From the NCBI GenBank assembly GCA_039105265.1, contig JAPFFF010000023.1, forward strand, positions 868,001 through 932,000: a stretch of DNA of 64,000 nt, read 5' to 3'. Position numbers and translations under genes: made by a program. Position 1 is the stretch's first letter. Every line of letters begins with the position of its first letter. Positions 1-10,928 of this stretch are shown here, one piece after another. Under the pieces are notes generated by a model. It was not told the origin of the DNA and did no database searches. It worked only from the letters and a program-made list of their open reading frames with translations. This stretch comes from Tritrichomonas musculus (lineage: Eukaryota > Parabasalia > Tritrichomonadida > Tritrichomonadidae).

Positions 1-709
1 ACATTCTTAAACCATATCCATTCAAACACTTCACAATTTCTCCTGACAATACATCCGAATCGTTAATTTCTGAATATAGGTATATTAAATCTAAAAAATA
101 ATCTTGATATTTTCCTTTTTTATATGATCGAATTGTAATACCTAAAAATTCACGTTTTCTAAAATCTGACCATTCTTCGAAAGTTATATAATTAGCGGAT
201 GATGAGATAAGGTATTGTTTAATTTCTCTCCTAACAGCTTTAGCTAAATTAGAAAGAGCTCGAGTCACTATATCTCTTGAAGGTGTATTATCTGTAATGT
301 TTTTTAAAAATATAGAATCAGCTGATTTAAAAGAATTGATTTCGAATAATATAAATGCTGTAATATTTTTTCTAAAATTTTTTGCTTGTTGTTCATTAAG
401 ATGCAAAGGATTTTCATCACCAGTTGCTTTTTTAAATAATTCAGGGACATGGATTGATGCATGTAATTTTATTTGTTTCACCGATTCTGAAATTTTTAAC
501 CATTTTTTACATAATGAACAATAAAAATCTTTTTTTGATATTATTTCTTTACCGTTTGAATTTATTACTGGCACGAAAATCATATTGGCATTTTCATAAT
601 TAACAAATTTAACGATATCGTTTTCATCAATGGTATCAGGCCATTTTTGAATATAATCCTGAATATTTAGATATGATTCAGTAAAATGAGATTCATATGA
701 CTGCTTCAT
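1..709 (-). CDS. hAT-family transposase, N-terminal part (runs off window)
   Basis: An open minus-strand frame starts at an ATG (707-709) and stays open to the left edge, giving 236 residues with no stop. A BED-type zinc finger is visible near residues 62-87 (C64-x2-C67 ... H83-x3-H87). It is followed by a hAT-like region: a helical stretch at residues 146-168 and then FEEWSDFRKREFLGIT (177-192), which resembles the segment around the first catalytic acidic residue of hAT transposases (usually a DxW; here EEW). hAT enzymes cut and paste their element by recognising terminal inverted repeats. The rest of the gene, including the dimerisation domain, lies outside the window, so autonomy cannot be judged. 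Upstream it faces the 83-bp tandem repeat, which may hold its promoter. The fold assignment is by motif reading only; another BED-finger domesticated protein is possible. Confidence 0.68.
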   Translation of the reverse strand, partial: MKQSYESHFTESYLNIQDYIQKWPDTIDENDIVKFVNYENANMIFVPVINSNGKEIISKKDFYCSLCKKWLKISESVKQIKLHASIHVPELFKKATGDENPLHLNEQQAKNFRKNITAFILFEINSFKSADSIFLKNITDNTPSRDIVTRALSNLAKAVRREIKQYLISSSANYITFEEWSDFRKREFLGITIRSYKKGKYQDYFLDLIYLYSEINDSDVLSGEIVKCLNGYGLRM

Positions 710-740
710 AATTATGATATTTGTTTATTTTTTAAAATAT

Positions 741-1126
741 AATAGTATTTCAATCAATATTTCAAATAAAACTATAAGAAAATCAAATTTAATTTTGAAA
801 TGTTTTCTATGGATTTTGCCAATAATAGTATTTCAATCAATATTTCAAATAAAACTATAAGAAAATCAAATTTAATTTTGAAATGTTTTCTATGGATTTT
901 GCCAATAATAGTATTTCAATCAATATTTCAAATAAAACTATAAGAAAATCAAATTTAATTTTGAAATGTTTTCTATGGATTTTGCCAATAATAGTATTTC
1001 AATCAATATTTCAAATAAAACTATAAGAAAATCAAATTTAATTTTGAAATGTTTTCTATGGATTTTGCCAATAATAGTATTTCAATCAATATTTCAAATA
1101 AAACTATAAGAAAATCAAATTTAATT
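741..1126. repeat. 83-bp tandem repeat, about 4.6 copies
   Basis: A unit starting AATAGTATTTCAATCAATAT recurs at 741, 824, 907, 990 and 1073, exactly 83 bp apart and essentially identical; the last copy breaks off near 1126. The array lies between two divergent genes (hAT-like transposase and an unknown gene). The period is not a multiple of three, so it cannot be one continuous coding repeat, although the 3' copy supplies the first codons of the gene to its right. Near identity points to recent expansion. Confidence 0.95.
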
Positions 1127-2023
1127 TATATTATAAATACAATGTGGATTTTTAAAAATTGCGAAAAAACACAATTTAGGCCAATGATGATTTTACAAGA
1201 ACGATATGAAGAAAATGTAATAAAGGAAGAGGGGAGTTCTAAAAATACGGCATTTACTGAATTTTTTGATATTTCTTTGTATAATTCTTTAGGAACACCA
1301 AGTGAAAGATTAAGATATTTTGTTTTATATGAAATGGAACAAAAAGAAGACCTTTTGAAAATAAATGATAAAATTATGAATGATTTAAAAACCATTTGTG
1401 CAACTGATACATATTTGTTATTTAAAAGTTTGTTGAAATTATTCAAATACGAAAATTCGATAATTCCAGTTGACAATCATATTTTTTCAATTTTATATGA
1501 ATCAATTCAAAATGATGATTATTCGATGGATGCAAGCGAATTAATTTCATTATATTATGAAAAAAGTGGCCCTATTTATTCAATTTCATCTTTATTTCAT
1601 CTGGTAGATTTTTCAATTGAAACAGAAAAAACAAGAACAAGTATTTGGTTTTTATTAATTAAATTAATTTTCATTTATAAATATGTATTACCTTCAAATT
1701 ATTTAAACGAAATGCTTAAAATATTTGACCAGCTAAAGACAATTGATAAATATTTATTTACTCGAATTATTCTTGTTATGTTAGCATCCAATAACCACGA
1801 AAACCACAAAATAATAAAAGACTTTTTTTTACAAAACAACAAATTTTTGAAAGAAGTTTTATACATTTGTGCAGAGGGGGAAAATGTTACAACAATCATA
1901 ACAATCTTAAATTTAATACAGTCTTTTCCAAATTTCAATTATTTTTATGATTTAATAGATTATTGTAAATGTAAGAGCGAATCGCAAAATATTAATTTAT
2001 TAATTTATCAATTTGATAATTAG
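1049..2023 (+). CDS. hypothetical protein, 324 aa, start uncertain
   Basis: This is a long open frame with even, amino-acid-like composition. It has charged and hydrophobic alternation typical of an all-helical protein, with no signal peptide, no clear membrane segment and no motif I recognise. The ATG at 1049 lies inside the last full copy of the 83-bp repeat, so residues 1-26 are repeat-encoded. A second in-frame ATG at 1142 (residue 32, MWIFKNC) lies just beyond the repeat and may be the true start. Helical segments such as residues 120-240 suggest a helical-repeat or scaffold fold, but this is inference. It is divergent from the hAT-like gene and could be a second gene of that element or a host gene. 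The stop at 2021-2023 is followed by AT-rich DNA. Confidence 0.6.
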   Translation: MFSMDFANNSISINISNKTIRKSNLIYIINTMWIFKNCEKTQFRPMMILQERYEENVIKEEGSSKNTAFTEFFDISLYNSLGTPSERLRYFVLYEMEQKEDLLKINDKIMNDLKTICATDTYLLFKSLLKLFKYENSIIPVDNHIFSILYESIQNDDYSMDASELISLYYEKSGPIYSISSLFHLVDFSIETEKTRTSIWFLLIKLIFIYKYVLPSNYLNEMLKIFDQLKTIDKYLFTRIILVMLASNNHENHKIIKDFFLQNNKFLKEVLYICAEGENVTTIITILNLIQSFPNFNYFYDLIDYCKCKSESQNINLLIYQFDN

Positions 2024-2384
2024 ATTATAAATAAATATCAAAATATTCTTATATATATATATTGTCTATCTTAAAAATAATATTTTTATTACGATCATAT
2101 ATTACTTAAATTAGAAGTTTTTTTCAAAAAAAGTTGATTTTTCTGATACATTTTTGTGAATTTATTTTGTTGTACGATCAAATGTCATTCAAAATGTTTT
2201 CCGAAAAAAGTAGTTTTTTCAGAAAAACTTTATTTTTTTTTTTAGCAAAAAGCATTTTTTTTCGAAAACCCCCTATAAATGTATTAAAATGAAAAAGAGT
2301 TTTTACTACTGTTTCATTCTTTCTAACAATGAAAAAAGAACAAAGGTAAAAAAAAATTTAAAATTGAGATAAAAAAATTTAATT

Positions 2385-2545
2385 TCTGTTTCGGGAAAAA
2401 TCGGGGAAAAAAACGAAAAATTCCCGAAAGGTAGAAATGTCATATAAAAAAAAATTTCGGGAAACGTTTTTTTCCCGAAATTTTTTTCGGGAAAAGAATC
2501 GGGAAGAGACCGTTTATTATCTCTGGTATTCCCAAGATTCCCGAA
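2385..2545. repeat. Cluster of TTTCGGGAAA / TTTCCCGAAA motifs
   Basis: Within about 160 bp the motif CGGGAA or its complement TTCCCG occurs roughly nine times, on both strands, between A/T runs (for example near 2391, 2403, 2420, 2456, 2474, 2485, 2499, 2530 and 2538). Neighbouring copies can pair as hairpins. It may be a decayed hairpin element or an operator-like array; the sequence alone does not decide. Confidence 0.55.
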
Positions 2546-2903
2546 TCGCATCCCTGTTTTTTATTTTACATTTACTTTTTACTTTTTTTTTATTTTTATT
2601 TTATATTTTCAATATGAAGTAAGTTAATTTTAAGATTAACTTTTAATTAACTTGTGATATCATTAACTTTTTGATATCATGAGTTTTTGAAATGATATTC
2701 GGTCATTTCAGTTTGCGCGAGCTAGCGAGCCGAAGGAGAGCTGGGGGCGAGGGCGGTTAGGCTGAGTGAAGGCACAGAGCACAGTCTAACGTATACTACT
2801 ATAGTAATGGGCAGTCTTTCAAGCGAAGTTGATGTACAGATATTCTTTCATTAACCAAGAAGCACCTTATGCACTTTTCAGCCTGACAATTAAGAGTACA
2901 TAG

Positions 2904-2963
2904 TTAAATATATTAGGCATAGTTAAGTATATGTAATGTTGTAATATTGCCTAATATACTTAA
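2904..2963. repeat. Imperfect inverted repeat (hairpin)
   Basis: TTAAATATATTAGGCAT at 2904-2920 is matched in reverse complement by TTGCCTAATATACTTAA at 2947-2963, with a loop of about 26 nt. It lies inside the mixed-composition block that follows the GC-rich island. Confidence 0.5.
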
Positions 2964-5811
2964 ATACTTAAGAGAGCTAACACCAACATAGTGTTAGTAA
3001 AAAATTTATCCTTAGGGCAGACATTGTATCTTTGTGATAAGCATGTCGGGGTGGGCCGCAATATATAGGGCTGAATGGTTCCCAAGGGCATCCCAGTGGG
3101 CTATTTAGGTCTTTTAACATTTTATTTATAAATTTTTGTTTTCTCCTTTAAACAACAAGAACATTGCTTTTTCATTCAATTAGAGCCTTTCACTATTAAA
3201 ACAATTTGCTGATTATTTCTTTTATGATTTTATAATTTGAATGGATTGAATGAATTATCAATTTTTTGTATGTGCTTTCACAAACCATATCCAAGATCAT
3301 CCTTAAAAAATCATGATTTATATTCATCATTCTAATTAAATTTCCAATATATTTAATATACTTATGGTGGCAATGAGTGGGTTAAAAAAAAAAAAAATAT
3401 GGTCACCAAATATCCTTTCAATTTTTTTCAATTAATGTAGATTAAAAAAGGTCAAAATAATCGCTAATAAAGCTAAATATGAAATCATATTTGCATTAAA
3501 TCTTTAGTAAAAATTATACTTGTTGAATAGTAATTTTATATTTTTTATATGTTAATGCATTAACATAATAAAGCTTTATAGTATTTTCTTAGAATTCAAA
3601 AAAATTGTGTGAATAAATGGTTTCTATGATTCAAAAAGTTTGTAATTTGAGAGCCAATTTGGCCAAAACCATTATATCAATTCAATTATATTATTAAAAA
3701 TAAATAGAACGGTTTTCCATTTGTAAAGTATTGAAAAATATTAAAAAAGGCTAATTGGCTTATAATATTTTATATTTGTGGTTAAAATATATGGTTTGCT
3801 CAGATATATTCCGTTGATTATGAGAAAAAAAATTTCAATATAAAAATAAAAGTGTTTTAAAAATTTTATATTTCTCACAAAATTATAGACACGATTTTCT
3901 CTTCATTATTTCATTCCTTTTTATAAATTACTTTATTTTTCATATTTTATCTTTTATGAGTTTATTTGAAGATTGAATTTTTGTATTATTATTTTTGGTC
4001 AATTCAAATTTTCAATTAAATTTTTCAATTTATTCATTTTTTAAAATATTTTTATAATGATACGAAAAGGAGATATTGATTTCATAATTATATAAAAAAA
4101 TAATTTATACTAATATTATTGTAATTTTGGATGATTGATAAATTGATTGAATCATAAAAGAAAATATATTTTTTTTAGATAAAAAACTAATTTCCCAGAT
4201 GCCAGCTATAAATCCTTATTTTATAATCTTTCGTTAAACTTTCCTGATTCACATGCAATTTCTGAATCAAGTTTTCCTATCAATATTATCTAAAGATCAA
4301 AATTGATTATCTTATTTAAATAATTATTTCGATCTTTTAATCACAATCGTTCAAGGTGCAAGTCTTCTCAGTTTTTCTGATATATCCATTCAAATATTCA
4401 TTCAATTGTTATTCCAATTGGAATACCTGTTGGCGAAAAAAAATTTACTTTATTTATAAATTTGATAAAGACACTTTTTGAGTGTTGCTCAAAAAGCGGC
4501 TATCTTGTAATCTATGAATTTTGGACAAAGAGTACTGTATTCAAATTTTTGAGTGCTCATTTGATAACACTCTTTTCTGTTACTAAACGAGAAACATTTT
4601 TATCTTTAAAAAATTCAATCAATTAAAATAAAAAAAGCATGAATACAAAATAGAAATAGTTTTATTTATTTATTATTGCTAATAAATTATTAAATCTTTT
4701 ATATTCCTTTGATTATTCTTTTGATGGTGTAAAATAGCATTTTATATTTTATTATAAAATTTTGATTTATTTCGACTTATTATAATTGGCTAAATCATTT
4801 AGTTTATTTATTCGATGCATTTGAATTATTTTATAATAATACCGATGTAGAAAACCTTTTTTTCTAATTTTATCTATCTGATACAATCATCTGTAGTAAC
4901 ACAGTTTTTTGACCAATATCAGCAAAAGTTAATGAAAAACAATTTTTTCTCTTTAGTATTTGAATAAAAATATTGTTTTAGGCGTAAATATTATATGACT
5001 GAATCAATCAATGAATCTCCCAATTTATGATTTTAAGAGATCCTATAATAGCTCAAATATAGGCCAAAATAGAAATAAAATCGCAAATGTATAAATGTTA
5101 ACTTTGATTTCAAAATTAATGCCAATTATGAAATTCTCATAAGATCAAAACTAAATGCAAATAAAAAGCACTAAAATATTTTATTTTCTCCATATCTTAT
5201 GGAAAAATTAATATATGAAATTTTTCATATTATTTGATAGATTTTTTTTTTGCCTTTTTTCCGAGATTTTCTCTCGAACGCTTTGAAAAAGTTTTCACAC
5301 ACAATTTTTTCCTTTTTTTCCGAGATTTTATTTCAGAAATTTTAATGGAGTAAAATGACATAAATATAAATAATGTAAAAAAGAAATATTTATTATAATA
5401 AAGTATAGTTTTTTCAAAGCCTTTTTAGCTTTTTTTGGGAATGATGCAAAATCAAACAGCTGGGCAATAAAAATTCTGTGACTTATTACTAATGTTGAAA
5501 TATATGTGTTACAATAGCTTCAATTCTTTTTAATTTTCGTTATAAAGGAGCAGAATCGTTGCATAAAGCATGTTTTGATGGCTAATTTGAATTTAAAAAA
5601 CGTTCACTATATAAATATTAAATGGCAAAGAATATCAAATGTGGGATAGCTGCCAATCTTTCAGTCCCCTATATCAGCTTGTTTCTAACCAATTGATGCT
5701 GTTTTCCGAAAAGAATAGTGAAATAACATACCGTAGGCTTACATAGAATCATTATGTAAACGATTAAAAAATATTCAAAAAATTGAGAGGAAAATATCGA
5801 TTATTTCTTAT

Positions 5812-6936
5812 AAGAAATAATCGAAATTTATATTTTGGAATAAATGTACATAATTGTATATAAAGATGTCTAAATTGGATATTTTAACCTTTTTTTTTTT
5901 TTTTTTTTTTTTTGGAATTATTATTTTTTCATATTATTAAATAAGAAAAATATAAATGAAAATTTAATAATATAAACAAAATATTCTAATAAAATCTATC
6001 ATTTATTTTGAAGAAAAATTATTATTTTTTAAAGAAAATCTATTTTTATAAATTTTTAATTTTGAAAAATTGAATGATGTAAAAATATGGTTTATTATTT
6101 TGATGGCTAAATAAACTCAAAAATAAAACAAATAATATTTTTGATTTAAGTATATCTTATTAAATAAAAATATATTTTAAATATAACTTATATTATAATA
6201 GATATATATAATAATGGTGTCCATTTTGGATTTTATCGTAGGATAACCGTTATCCTGGATGGAGAAAAAAAGCAACTTGGATTTTTCATTTTTTCATAAT
6301 AAATCAAAAGTTTTAATAGACCTCTTAGTTATCTTCTCTGATGAATAATTATCTCCTCTCAAACTTTCTTATTTCTTTTCAAACTTCCTTATGTATTCTC
6401 ACAGACTTTGTTATCATCTCACAAACTTTGTTATCTTCTCACAATATTTTCTCTCAAAATTATTCGGAATTTGAGAGAAAAAATGTGAGAAAATAAAGAA
6501 GTTTGAGATAAAATAAGTAAAAGAATTCAAAAAAATGAGAGAAAATAAGAAAGTTTGAGAGGAGATAATTATGCATCAGAGAAGATAACTAAGAGGTCTA
6601 ATATATATGGATTATTATTCTCAAAAAGTTCTTAATGTAAACTATAGAAAGAATTTTTTTTAAATACCGTAAACTATTGAATAGATTTTTTTCTGAGTAA
6701 ATCCAAAATAAACCATTGAATGGATATATAAAAAATCCAATGCATAACTACTTTGGCTAACAGCTAATGCACAAAAATATACTAAAATAAAGAATTTTTT
6801 TATTATTATTATTTATTTAATTCAAAATAAAACAGTTATCGAAAATAATATTCGAAAAAGGTTAAAATATTTAATTTAGACACCCTTATATATAATTATG
6901 TACATTTATTCCAAAATATGAATTTCGATTAATTCT
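5812..6936. mobile_element. Inverted-repeat element, 1.1 kb (left-arm copy)
   Basis: The segment AATCGAAATTTATATTTTGG near 5819 and the following 55 bp recur in reverse complement at about 6855-6936, with a few substitutions. The terminal inverted repeats of about 75 bp end in a run reading TTTTAACCTTTTT. The interior has no transposase-like frame, so this is a non-autonomous DNA element or an old inverted duplication. A 284-bp MITE is inserted in its middle. Target duplications are not clear. Confidence 0.55.
6317..6600. mobile_element. MITE with TAGACCTC termini, 284 bp (left-arm copy)
   Basis: TAGACCTCTTAGTTATCTTC at 6317 is mirrored by its complement ending at 6600 (GAGGTCTA). The interior is itself built of inverted blocks (CTCAAACTTTCTTATTT against AAATAAGAAAGTTTGAG), so nearly the whole element can fold back. 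The flanking TA is compatible with a Tc1/mariner-type target duplication, but the duplication cannot be separated from the TIR. There is no coding capacity. Confidence 0.65.
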
Positions 6937-7636
6937 ATATTATCGAAAATTCTACTTTTTGTAAGAAGACTTTTTCTAAAATGATTGAATTTAATGAAAT
7001 TTCAATGTACCTTCTGAAATTACATTGAATTTTTGGAATATAAAAATATTTATTCATATTTTTGATTTTTGAATTTCAGGTTTTTCATTGAATAAATAAC
7101 ATAATTTTTGGAAAACCCAGTGTTCTATAGAATTTAATGATAAAATTTTTTTATAAAAAAACAGCCTATCAGATATTAAATAGCCAATTGAATTTTTATA
7201 TAGGTTACTTGATACCAAATATGGTCATCGTAAGCTTTTTTTGGATGCAAATTAGTTCCATATCTTTAACATTTTGTAATAAAATAAATTGGAGTATTGG
7301 CTATGAATTGCATTTCTTTATAAAATAAACGATAATATGTAGATTTTAAATGGGAGCAATGGTGTGCTTTTATATAATTGTATAAATTATAATGTTCTCT
7401 TATATTGAGATATAGCAACTTTTTTGTTGAAAATCTTGACAATTAATAAATATAAACATGTATATATTATTATTTAATTCTGTGAATTTTGCAAATATTT
7501 TATGAATTTCAATGGTTATTATTTATATTTTGTGTGGAAAAAGATACTATTTGAATTTTTTTTTTTTTGCCTATTAAAAATTGAAAGACTATTATTGAAT
7601 AAAAAGTCAATTTTTATTTTTGAATTTTTATTTGCC

Positions 7637-7673
<37 letters not shown>

Positions 7674-7733
7674 GAAATAATATTAGTTAAATAGAACGTA
7701 GGAAACTTTTCAAAAAATAATCATAACTGGTTT

Positions 7734-7980
7734 AAGGTACAAATCTAGTACGTTATAAATTGAGAGAAAGCACGTTTTATATTTGAGACCCCTTGCTCTA
7801 TTGAAAAAGTTTTATTTTGAATGCGTGTCGGATTTGAAATTCTGAACTTTATTTTTTTTTTTTTTTTTTTTTTATATATAAAATTTTTATGATAAAAATA
7901 TTTTTTATATAACATGTCCTTTAGTTTTAATAAAGTGTCAAAAAAAATTGCGGTTTCTAAACGTACTAGATTTGTACCTT
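7734..7980. mobile_element. MITE with AAGGTACAAATC termini and 9-bp target duplication (left-arm copy)
   Basis: The 247-bp element begins AAGGTACAAATCTAGTACGT and ends with the reverse complement. It is flanked on both sides by the 9-bp direct repeat AACTGGTTT (7725-7733 and 7981-7989). A 9-bp duplication is typical of Mutator-like (MULE) elements. The interior is non-coding and contains a T run. A diverged relative sits at 53286-53529. Confidence 0.8.
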
Positions 7981-9029
7981 AACTGGTTTTCTTTTTTGCA
8001 TACAACTCAATTTTCAATTTTTCACTGAAAATTATTAATAATTTTTTATTTCAAAATCGAGTTAATTATATTCATTTTTCAATACTATTCAGAAAAATTG
8101 AGTTTTATGCAAAATTGACTCGCAGTTTATAAAAATAATTCATACTATAATTTATTAAAATATCTTTTTAAATTGCATGATTTTTATTGATTTTTACGCT
8201 TACTATGGCTAAGCGACATGTAGCCACAGTAAAAATTATATAAAAATATATAAAAATTTATTTTATCCTTCATTTTTTATATTTTGTATGTATTTATATA
8301 TTGAGAAAAACTTCTTAAAATTGAAAAGGTTGTCGTTTGAAAATTGAATATGTAGATATTCGGAAATTCGAAATTATACAACATGATTTTCATAAATTAA
8401 TTTCTAGAATTTAAAAAGAAAATTTATTTTTATGGTATTTTCTTTGAAATTCGAAAAATGTAGAAAAAAATGTAACGTTCTCTATAAAAAAAAAATTTGA
8501 TTATTCAATGAGTTGAAATAATTTAAAATTTTCAATGAAAGCTCTCAATTTTTATTAAGTTTTCTTTGCAAAATAACTCAACCAATTACATAGATATAAT
8601 ATAGTTGACTAGAAATTATTAACATATATAAAATGCTCAAAATTGTAACAGGGTGAATTTTCTGATTTAATGAAATAATCACAAAAGCATTTTTATGCAA
8701 TTACCCCTAATTCATGCAATATTTTTTATGGAGCTTTAAAAAGAATTAGGTTCTTATTTGATAGTGTACCTACATAATACAATTATTTATTCTAAATAAA
8801 ACTCATTGTATAAGAAAATATGAATAGATAGACTCTAAAATAATAAAATTATAGTCAGCCCTTAAGACAATTAAATTATCTATTAAGATGAGAAGAATGA
8901 TTAACAAGCCATAAAAAAGATTTAGTCAATAATTTTTAATGTGCTAATTAATATCCAATAGAGAATGTTTTTAAAGAATATTTTTATTTCCATTCTCATT
9001 ATTCCTTTTCATTTTATACAGACAATTAT

Positions 9030-9352
9030 ATGGCAATTTGCGACATGATTGATCAATATCAAAAACTAATTAAAGCAGACGAAAACAAACTAATTAGCAA
9101 GAATGATGTAGAATTAGAAAATATACAAAACGATTTCGATAAAAGCGATAGCTTATTAAATTTAATAAGTTTGAGAAAATAGAGAAAAACAAGAGTTCAT
9201 CGAATGAAAAAAGAAAAGGATTGCTTTTTCAAACATAAAAAATGGTTAAAAGATGATGACCAGAAGCTCTTAGATTTAATTGGCCTTTATGGAAAAGACG
9301 ACAGGAATTTTCTATCAAAGAAGATGTTATTGATAAGATTATTTTTATAACC
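9030..9352 (+). pseudogene. Relic of a Myb-like gene (left-arm copy)
   Basis: A 50-codon frame from the ATG at 9030 (MAICDMIDQYQKLI...) ends at a TAG at 9180-9182. Downstream, in a different frame, DNA at about 9237-9325 reads KKWLKDDDQKLLDLIGLYGK, which resembles the first helices of a Myb/SANT repeat (W, acidic cluster, LL, YGK). The two parts are not joined in one frame, so this looks like a decayed Myb-type gene, a family that is very large in trichomonads. It could also be an unrelated helical protein. Confidence 0.4.
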
Positions 9353-9424
9353 AATTTTTCAATTCAAGAATTTCATTAAGAATTCCATTGAAGATATTCT
9401 AGCACCACCATCTCACAAATTAAG

Positions 9425-9527
9425 GATGTTTTTTGGGCCAAAATTCCTGGCCCTGGGCCAAGAAAAAAGTGTTTTTTGGCCCAGATACGACCCCCCTCCA
9501 AAAAAAAAAAAAAAAAAAAAAAAAAAA
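9425..9527. repeat. GGCC-rich hairpins followed by poly(A) (left-arm copy)
   Basis: A small GC-rich block contains TTTTTTGGGCC, CTGGGCCAAGAAAAAA and TTTTTTGGCCCAG. The last two pair almost perfectly as a hairpin with a GTG loop. It is followed by CCCCCCTCC and a run of about 28 A. It is mirrored in the right arm at about 11055-11156. It is not coding; a retroposed or foldback fragment is possible. Confidence 0.5.
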
Positions 9528-9653
9528 GATTTTTTTTATTCCTAAAAACATGAAAATAATAATTTTTATATAAAAAAATAGTTATTAATTAAAATAATTA
9601 AGAATGTTTTTAAAAAGAAAACTTTTCCAATATTTAAATATTTTTAAAAATAT

Positions 9654-9696
<43 letters not shown>

Positions 9697-9991
9697 TACA
9701 TCTGTTTTTATATAGTGAAATTGTCACAAGGTTTGTATTATTTACTTTGAATATTTTTTTTTTTTTGTTGTTGTTGATTATTTTGTTAATTAACAAAATA
9801 ACTTAATTCATTTATTTATAATATTTATGTTCATAAAACAATACAAAGCAATGGAATCGCTAAATAGAAAATTTTGGTCGTTATTAATAATAATAATAAT
9901 TTCGCTGATTAACTTAAGACTTGTAGCCAGGTGTTCATTTTTTAATTCAGAATATCTCATTTTTTAAACCATAACTACTCATTTACTAAAC

Positions 9992-10588
9992 AGAATAGAA
10001 ATAGCCCAAAAATTGAATGAGATTACGATTATTTTTAATTGAAAATATATAATAATAGTAATTAAAACATTTCATAATTTATCTCAGAAGACAATATCGT
10101 TCATTTTGGCTAGTTCTCATCACTCGCAATTGCATATTGAGTATATTTTGTTTAACAAATATACTAATTTCGAACAAATCCTTTACCAATCAGAATAAAT
10201 ATCACACTAAATTGAAATAGATTCATATATTAAATGAGAATAACTCATTTACTGTATCAGAATGACCCATTTGCTAAATCAAGATTACAAATATACTAAT
10301 TTCGAACAAATCCTTTACTAAACCTAAATAAATCTCTTACTAAGTCAGAATGAACTAATTTACTAAATCATTATAGCTCGTTTACTAGATTAGAATAACT
10401 CATGAGTAAATTAGTTTTAATAAAAGATTTGATTGAAATTAGTAAACGAGTTAATTCTGCTTAATATATGAGCTATTCTGGCTTAATAAATAAGTTATTC
10501 TGGTTTAATAATAAGTTATTTTGAATTAGTATGAGAATTATTCTGAATTAGTAAAAGATTTGATCGAAATTAGTATATTTGTTATTCT
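9992..10588. repeat. Palindrome centre: degenerate repeats around an ACTCATGAGT axis
   Basis: The 597-bp centre is full of degenerate units of about 20 bp related to AACTCATTTACTAAATCAG on the left and their complement on the right, meeting near ACTCATGAGT (10389-10398). It is therefore itself an imperfect palindrome. Its left half has about 155 extra bases (roughly 10000-10154) with no partner on the right; beyond them ACAAATATACTAATTTCG (10155 on) again matches the complement of the right half. The centre has diverged far more than the arms. No gene is present. Confidence 0.8.
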
Positions 10589-10884
10589 GGTTTAGTAAAT
10601 GAGTAGTTATGGTTTAAAAAATGAGATATTCTGAATTAAAAAATGAACACCTGGCTACAAGTCTTAAGTTAATCAGCGAAATTATTATTATTATTAATAA
10701 CGACCAAAATTTTCTATTTAGCGATTCCATTGCTTTGTATTGTTTTATGAACATAAATATTATAAATAAATGAATTAAGTTATTTTGTTAATTAACAAAA
10801 TAATCAACAACAACAACAAAAAAAAAATATTCAAAGTAAATAATACAAACCTTGTGACAATTTCACTATATAAAAACAGATGTA

Positions 10885-10928
<44 letters not shown>

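Larger units (their letters stand above)
2024..3149. other. gene-less stretch with motif cluster and GC-rich island
   Basis: No credible gene was found. It holds AT-rich DNA with many TTTTTC/GAAAAA blocks, then the TTTCGGGAAA cluster (2385-2545), then an unusually GC-rich block (about 2705-2800) and mixed-composition DNA to 3110. Short frames at 2306-2551 and 2437-2622 are products of the motif cluster and homopolymers. Confidence 0.6.
3150..9991 (+). repeat. Left arm of a giant palindrome (6.84 kb)
   Basis: The sequence from 3150 (AAACAACAAGAACATTGC) to 9991 recurs as its reverse complement at 10589-17435. Paired coordinates sum to 20585 at the outer end, 20582 near 7137/13445 and 20580 at the inner end, so the arms differ in length by only 5 bp, which I attribute to homopolymer runs. 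The stretches I compared directly are otherwise identical. The arm is AT-rich and gene-poor. It contains an inverted-repeat element at 5812-6936, a nested MITE at 6317-6600, a second MITE at 7734-7980, a Myb-like relic near 9030 and long A/T runs. A 63-codon frame at 7137-7328 has no features supporting a gene. Confidence 0.95.

Noticed and set aside
2306-2622. Short frames across the TTTCGGGAAA cluster
   Set aside because: Open only because of repeated motifs and homopolymers; overlapping frames on both strands.
7137-7328. 63-codon frame, identical in both palindrome arms
   Set aside because: Identity follows from arm identity; composition is AT-driven and there is no motif or upstream signal.
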